Source of the DNA: a virus
Strand: one strand, 5' to 3'
Length of the DNA: 42,122 nucleotides
Virus record (IMG/VR): IMGVR_UViG_3300011115_000750
Coordinates: 1 to 42,122 of that record
The notes below the pieces were generated by a model. It worked only from the letters and a program-made list of their open reading frames with translations, was not told where the DNA came from and did not search any database. The stretch's first letter is position 1. Every line of letters begins with the position of its first letter. A program made the translations under genes and the position numbers. Shown piece by piece: positions 38,660 to 42,122 of the stretch.

Positions 38660-39096
38660 TTTAAAACCTCATTCTTGTAGTCGTCATACCGCTCAAAAAC
38701 AATTGTCTTCCACATTTCGGGCAATATATCTTTTGCTTTTTCATAACCAACGCACACATGGACAGCGTAAGCAATAATACTCCCCGCCGAATATCTTAAA
38801 ACATGCCCTATTTCAACACCGTGTTTATCTTTGTTTCTTTCAAAATTGTTGGCTGTTTGGTATGAAGAAACAACCGTTACCCACATGGGTAAAATAGCAT
38901 TTTGAATACATTGATAAAACGGGTTTGATGGAAGGCAGACAAGACAAATGAAAAAAACCCTATTTATTGCATCTTCCGAAACAAACTTGTCTTTATCAAC
39001 TAAATCGTCCCATGTATGGGCTAACTCCTCAAATAAATAATACATGGCAAGCGCATCTGTATTACCCCCAAACCACGCTAATTTTTCGTCTTTCAT
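38653..39096 (-). CDS. All-helical conserved phage protein with WDDLVDKD motif, 147 aa
   Basis: This 147-aa helical protein has an AHTWDDLVDKD motif at about 26-36. A hydrophobic helix (RVFFICLVCLP) and a further helix with ANNFERNKD at about 82-90 follow. The two acidic motifs on separate helices superficially resemble metal-binding motifs of all-alpha isoprenoid-synthase-like folds, but no such activity is claimed. I recall similar proteins in environmental phage structural regions, without a known role. It overlaps both neighbours by a few bases. Confidence 0.62.
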   Translation of the reverse strand: MKDEKLAWFGGNTDALAMYYLFEELAHTWDDLVDKDKFVSEDAINRVFFICLVCLPSNPFYQCIQNAILPMWVTVVSSYQTANNFERNKDKHGVEIGHVLRYSAGSIIAYAVHVCVGYEKAKDILPEMWKTIVFERYDDYKNEVLKC

Positions 39097-40976
39097 GCCG
39101 GTATGAATTTCATCGGGTTAATCTGCTTCCCCTGCTTAGAATTGCCTGTTCTCGCCTTGCGGATATTAGCCATCATCTCATATAACCGCTTGCCACCAGC
39201 TTTTGTTGAGCCGTTCCCCAGATGTGACACTACGTCAGCCGGAATGACAAACTCTCCATCAGCCAGTGCCGCACGTTGAGGGCGTTCCCCATTGATTACA
39301 GCAGGGATACTATCGCTCATTCCGTCACCGTCACCACTCAACAACTTACCCCCAGCGGCGTACTCAGGTAGAGCCGCAAGACCCCCCATAGCGTAGCGTT
39401 TAGACGCTATCGGCCCACCGGCTTTCTCGCTGTTATCACCATGGTAACCAAAAGAACCGTCTTGACTATCCTCTACCACTGGCACTGGCAAATTAGGGTT
39501 GGTAGAGTATCTCTGTGTAACCGGGTCGTATATCGTGGGTGACGTAGTGTTGGCAACAACGGGTGCTGCCACAGGCGCTGGCGGGGCGTATGACCTTTGG
39601 TTCAGATTAGCAATGTATTCCGAGATACCCGGCTGCACAGGCGCATTGCCGCCAGTCGGTTGAAACAACGGGCTGTTAGCAAAATCACTCATCTGGTATT
39701 GCGGCTGCTGATAAGCAGCAGGCAGGTTCGACAGACCACCTTCAGCCATACCTTTAACATCAGCTTTTGCATAACGCTCTAACCACGACGATACGTTCGC
39801 ATCTATTTCTGCTTGTCCCTTTTCTTCTTTTTTATTGGTGTCAAATTCACGATATCGTCCAAACGCAGCAGATTTATTTGGGTCAGTAGGAACGTCTTCT
39901 CTCCAAGACATCTGCCCGCGAGCAGTCATTGGCACATAGGGGGCAGTCTCACCGCCACCATTCAACGCCCTGATACCGCCGCCCGCCGCCACACTAAAAG
40001 TTTCACGGGTCTGTGGCCCGTAGCCTTGACCTACGAAGTAAGGTTGTCCCGGTTGACCATAGTTTGGATTAACTGTTCCGGGGTTATAGGAAGTGTTAAC
40101 GCGCTGATAAGTGCGAGGCGGCAGGTTGTTCAGTCCCGTTCTGGGGTTGAAAGCACCCGCTAATTTAAGCCCCCCAAGGGCAACACCGGCTGCTTGCAGG
40201 CGGTTATCTTTGTGGGTTAGGTAACCAAACGGGTCTGTTTTAAAATCTGGTGAGGTAGTAGATGCGGAAGCCGCTCCACTACTCGGAGACATTGCATTTA
40301 ATTTTAACGGATTACCGACAGTATTAGCGGAAGGATTAAAGTAGTTTTCTACATTCGCATTATAATTATTGGCGGGGGTTGCTGGATTAGTAAGCCAGTT
40401 AGTTTTGGGGTCTGTTCCAACAAGCCTTCCCCCCGTTTCTCTAAAACCAACAGAACTTTCCCTGCCAGTTAGGTGATAATCTGGGTTAGCTATCTGCCCC
40501 GCCTGTACGGGGGGCGCATCACTAGGCGCCGGAGTCCCGCTTGCTGTTTGGTTCCAATACGGGCTATCGGGGGAAAAAGTCTGTGATGTTGCCAACGGAT
40601 TATCAAAACCAAACTTATCACTAGGCATCCCCGCTATGGGATTAGCTGTGTTAGCAATTGTATTAACAACAGCATTACCAGAATTTACACCCATGTTTGC
40701 GTTATAGGCGCTTGCAGAATCCCCCAATACGCCATCAAGACCCCCCGCATTAATCGCCCCTTCCCCCGCAGCACTACGAGCAGCCCCAAAGATACCTCCA
40801 CCTATACCGCCCATCAATAACCCCTGCCCAATGTTATCGAACGGGTCATTCCCGCGTATCACGTTCATGCCGATAGTTGTCGCGCCTCCCATCATTGCGC
40901 CAGCAAGCATCGTTGTCCCAATGCCAACCGCCCCCGTAGTGCCTAACATCGCTGCTGCCGCGCCAATAAAAGACAT
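39093..40976 (-). CDS. Gly/Asn/Pro-rich putative internal virion protein, 627 aa
   Basis: The first 75 residues are Gly/Ala/Met-rich and hydrophobic with several GG pairs, suited to membrane interaction after ejection. A long low-complexity region rich in Asn, Pro, Thr and Tyr follows (about 75-520). The conserved-looking C-terminus (about 545-627) reads SDSIPAVINGE, DGEFVIPADVVSHLGNGST, then a basic helix. No enzymatic motif is present. A late virion role is inferred from position and composition. Confidence 0.58.
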   Translation of the reverse strand: MSFIGAAAAMLGTTGAVGIGTTMLAGAMMGGATTIGMNVIRGNDPFDNIGQGLLMGGIGGGIFGAARSAAGEGAINAGGLDGVLGDSASAYNANMGVNSGNAVVNTIANTANPIAGMPSDKFGFDNPLATSQTFSPDSPYWNQTASGTPAPSDAPPVQAGQIANPDYHLTGRESSVGFRETGGRLVGTDPKTNWLTNPATPANNYNANVENYFNPSANTVGNPLKLNAMSPSSGAASASTTSPDFKTDPFGYLTHKDNRLQAAGVALGGLKLAGAFNPRTGLNNLPPRTYQRVNTSYNPGTVNPNYGQPGQPYFVGQGYGPQTRETFSVAAGGGIRALNGGGETAPYVPMTARGQMSWREDVPTDPNKSAAFGRYREFDTNKKEEKGQAEIDANVSSWLERYAKADVKGMAEGGLSNLPAAYQQPQYQMSDFANSPLFQPTGGNAPVQPGISEYIANLNQRSYAPPAPVAAPVVANTTSPTIYDPVTQRYSTNPNLPVPVVEDSQDGSFGYHGDNSEKAGGPIASKRYAMGGLAALPEYAAGGKLLSGDGDGMSDSIPAVINGERPQRAALADGEFVIPADVVSHLGNGSTKAGGKRLYEMMANIRKARTGNSKQGKQINPMKFIPA

Positions 40977-40977
40977 A

Positions 40978-41394
40978 CTATTCTCCCTCTTCCAGTAACA
41001 GAGTATTGTCCACTAGCATATCCTCTAGCTTCTCAATGTCGGTTTCGTCCGTTGAAAAAATGTTTTGAAACCGGACTGTTTCTATAATGTAAGCAGTCTT
41101 CCGGCCTTTCTTTGCCATAAACACACAGGGTGCGACTACATCCATCCTATCCCCATCTTCATTAACAACAATCATGCGCCCCGAAATCATGTTGCACATA
41201 TGCTCAGTCTTATGGGGTTTACCAACAACAACAGTTCCTGCTGGCATTACAACTTCCCGGATGTATATACTGGGGCCGAAGTGATGCGTTACAGGGCAGT
41301 CAACCTGTGGTTGCTTTAATACCTCCAGAGCAAGTGCGTTTAAACGCCCAGTTGCAACTCCGGTAGGATTCTGCCCTGTAACTTCTGTGTTCAT
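40978..41394 (-). CDS. Cupin-like beta-sandwich protein, 138 aa
   Basis: Residues about 40-120 show a cupin-type run of strands. IYIREVVMPAGTVVVG and HKTEHMCNMISGRMIVV carry the HxxxH-like pair of a first cupin motif, and a later APCVFMAKKGRKTAYI strand pair closes the barrel. The last 20 residues are acidic. It lies among tail genes and is coupled to the next gene by an overlap. It may be structural rather than enzymatic. GTTTAAAC at 41338 encodes Arg-Leu-Asn. Confidence 0.6.
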   Translation of the reverse strand: MNTEVTGQNPTGVATGRLNALALEVLKQPQVDCPVTHHFGPSIYIREVVMPAGTVVVGKPHKTEHMCNMISGRMIVVNEDGDRMDVVAPCVFMAKKGRKTAYIIETVRFQNIFSTDETDIEKLEDMLVDNTLLLEEGE

Positions 41395-41804
41395 ATCCCA
41401 GCCATTATCTTGAACTCAGGACGATCGGACTGCTGGACACTAGCACCGGCAGCTTGAATTGCCTGCATGATGTCTCGGTCTTCTTTATTCATATAAATAA
41501 CGCTAATACCACTCTGTTTTAGCTTGTCGATAAACACTTTAACGTCGTCCATAAACTCAGGCATCTTACTAACAGTGTAGAAATAAACCTGTGCGGCATT
41601 CTGGCTAATAGGCTTCATCGACATCATGGTGTTGCCAACGCGGGTAAACTTCGCTCCATCCTTAACCACCGCCTGAATCATTTGCGGAACCTGTTCCGGC
41701 TTCATGCCAAGATGGACAAGATAAGTCCTGATAATATCTATCTCGCGGATACCAGTATTGCCACGGTCTAAACCGGAAATCCCCTGCGGGGCTACTTGAT
41801 CCAT
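41391..41804 (-). CDS. Helical tail-region protein, 137 aa, function unknown
   Basis: The start at 41804 (MDQVAPQG) is chosen because GAGG lies about 5 nt upstream; the frame continues open to 41861 without a ribosome site. The protein is mixed alpha/beta with a helix at about 24-45 and a basic strand (FTRVGNTMMSM). Its stop overlaps the cupin start. No family is recognised. Confidence 0.62.
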   Translation of the reverse strand: MDQVAPQGISGLDRGNTGIREIDIIRTYLVHLGMKPEQVPQMIQAVVKDGAKFTRVGNTMMSMKPISQNAAQVYFYTVSKMPEFMDDVKVFIDKLKQSGISVIYMNKEDRDIMQAIQAAGASVQQSDRPEFKIMAGI

Positions 41805-41841
41805 ATGAACCTCAATTTGGTAGGTTTTGTCAATAATATCA

Positions 41842-42122
41842 TTACGGTAGCGCCGATACAAAAGTTAGCGTGGCTATGACAGAGGCGGTTGCAGGGCGGG
41901 TTGGACTGGTTCCAGCAACCAAAGAAGTGATGTAAGCGTCCACATCTGGGGTAGACCACCATAACTCTACATATTCATTCGCCTGTAGCTCCACCAAGTA
42001 GTTCCAAGCTGAAATACCGCCGCCATCAAAAGCACCGTGTTTGGCGCTAATGGATTCCCTACCAGTAGACCCCGGTACATCTGTGTCGTTTACGCGTATC
42101 CAAACGCTAATTTCGTGAATAG
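41842..42122 (-). CDS. Tail or fibre-like structural protein, C-terminal fragment
   Basis: The frame is open from the right edge to a TAA at 41842-41844, giving 93 whole codons. The sequence reads as a beta-rich jelly-roll end: VWIRVNDTDVPGSTGR, SAWNYLVELQANEYVELWWS, then an alternating hydrophobic terminal strand. This resembles C-terminal domains of phage fibre or decoration proteins (TNF/C1q-like topology is possible). The N-terminal part is outside the window. Confidence 0.6.
   Translation of the reverse strand, partial: IHEISVWIRVNDTDVPGSTGRESISAKHGAFDGGGISAWNYLVELQANEYVELWWSTPDVDAYITSLVAGTSPTRPATASVIATLTFVSALP

Larger units (their letters stand above)
2468..41345. repeat. Dispersed palindrome GTTTAAAC, 34 copies
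   Basis: Exact copies start at 2468, 6544, 6607, 6710, 6914, 7266, 7697, 7816, 8004, 8091, 9910, 11637, 12190, 14077, 15094, 15386, 17605, 18706, 20844, 23574, 23712, 24221, 25399, 25970, 26157, 27752, 28640, 33068, 33710, 34073, 34179, 35114, 38318 and 41338. Seventeen are flanked as CGTTTAAACG. Eight are non-coding, all around terS. Of the 26 in genes, 15 read Phe-Lys and 11 read Leu-Asn; the one at 25970 also gives the integrase stop. Both gene orientations are affected. The coordinates given for this feature span the first to the last copy. Confidence 0.9.

Noticed and set aside
1-42122. Window as a complete circle: joining the right edge to the left edge keeps one reading frame open
   Set aside because: The joined protein would fuse 68 residues of a capsid-type N-terminus to a fibre-type C-terminus. 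One in three joins is in frame by chance, so a missing segment is more likely.
1-42122. CRISPR array or tRNA genes
   Set aside because: Direct repeats with regular 20-40 base spacers were not seen, and no cloverleaf-like sequence was recognised by eye. A dedicated tRNA search was not possible.
1-42122. DNA methyltransferase that could explain the GTTTAAAC palindrome
   Set aside because: No protein in the window shows the DPPY/NPPY and FxGxG motif pair of DNA methyltransferases.

Overview
The window is a tailed double-stranded DNA bacteriophage (Caudoviricetes), either a free genome or a prophage. It has the terminase pair, portal, scaffold, virion lytic transglycosylase and giant polyvalent protein of a virion programme. 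It also has a primase-helicase, a recombination set and a tyrosine integrase, so a temperate lifestyle is likely. Base composition is mixed, roughly half GC. The closest resemblance I recall is to environmental podovirus-like phages of Proteobacteria. The host cannot be fixed from sequence alone. I found no tRNA, rRNA or CRISPR array, and no recognisable DNA polymerase, methyltransferase, classical endolysin or C2-type repressor. Both window ends cut through genes.

Layout. (1) 1-7653, minus strand: the late head and packaging operon, in transcription order small terminase, a LexA-like winged-helix protein, large terminase, portal, a 66-aa protein, a GroES-like co-chaperonin, scaffold, a 152-aa protein and the start of a capsid-associated protein. 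(2) 6497-7071 and 7654-8548: two non-coding stretches around terS. They hold 11-12 bp tandem repeats, a G-rich strand and eight copies of the palindrome GTTTAAAC. (3) 8549-14606, plus strand: early accessory genes. These include a SprT-like zincin, a CobS-like AAA+ ATPase, a HELGH protein with a long Gly-Glu repeat, and a von Willebrand A (VWA) protein. The last three look like a CobS/CobT machine with CobT split in two. Five of these genes have an RNA hairpin 30-33 nt before the start codon. (4) 14603-18880, minus strand: T7 gp4-like primase-helicase, two HNH nucleases, a PD-(D/E)XK nuclease, a small zinc protein and RusA. (5) 18897-26380, plus strand: RecB/Cas4-like exonuclease, ERF annealing protein and SSB-like protein, then about seventeen very short, mostly overlapping genes, the integrase and a Ref-like nuclease. 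(6) 26370-42122, minus strand: late virion genes, including a 3041-residue polyvalent protein with zincin and ADP-ribosyltransferase domains, a transglycosylase protein and putative ejection and tail proteins.

The two minus-strand blocks make sense as one late operon of a circular or circularly permuted genome that was opened inside the structural genes: terS leftwards past position 1, then from the right edge down to 26370. A piece between the two edges is probably missing.

The strongest unexplained signal is GTTTAAAC. I counted 34 exact copies by eye, against about 0.6 expected for a random octamer. They occur in every module and are densest in the non-coding DNA around terS. Next in interest are the AAA+/zincin/VWA cassette, the covarying leader hairpins, and the tandem repeats on both sides of terS.
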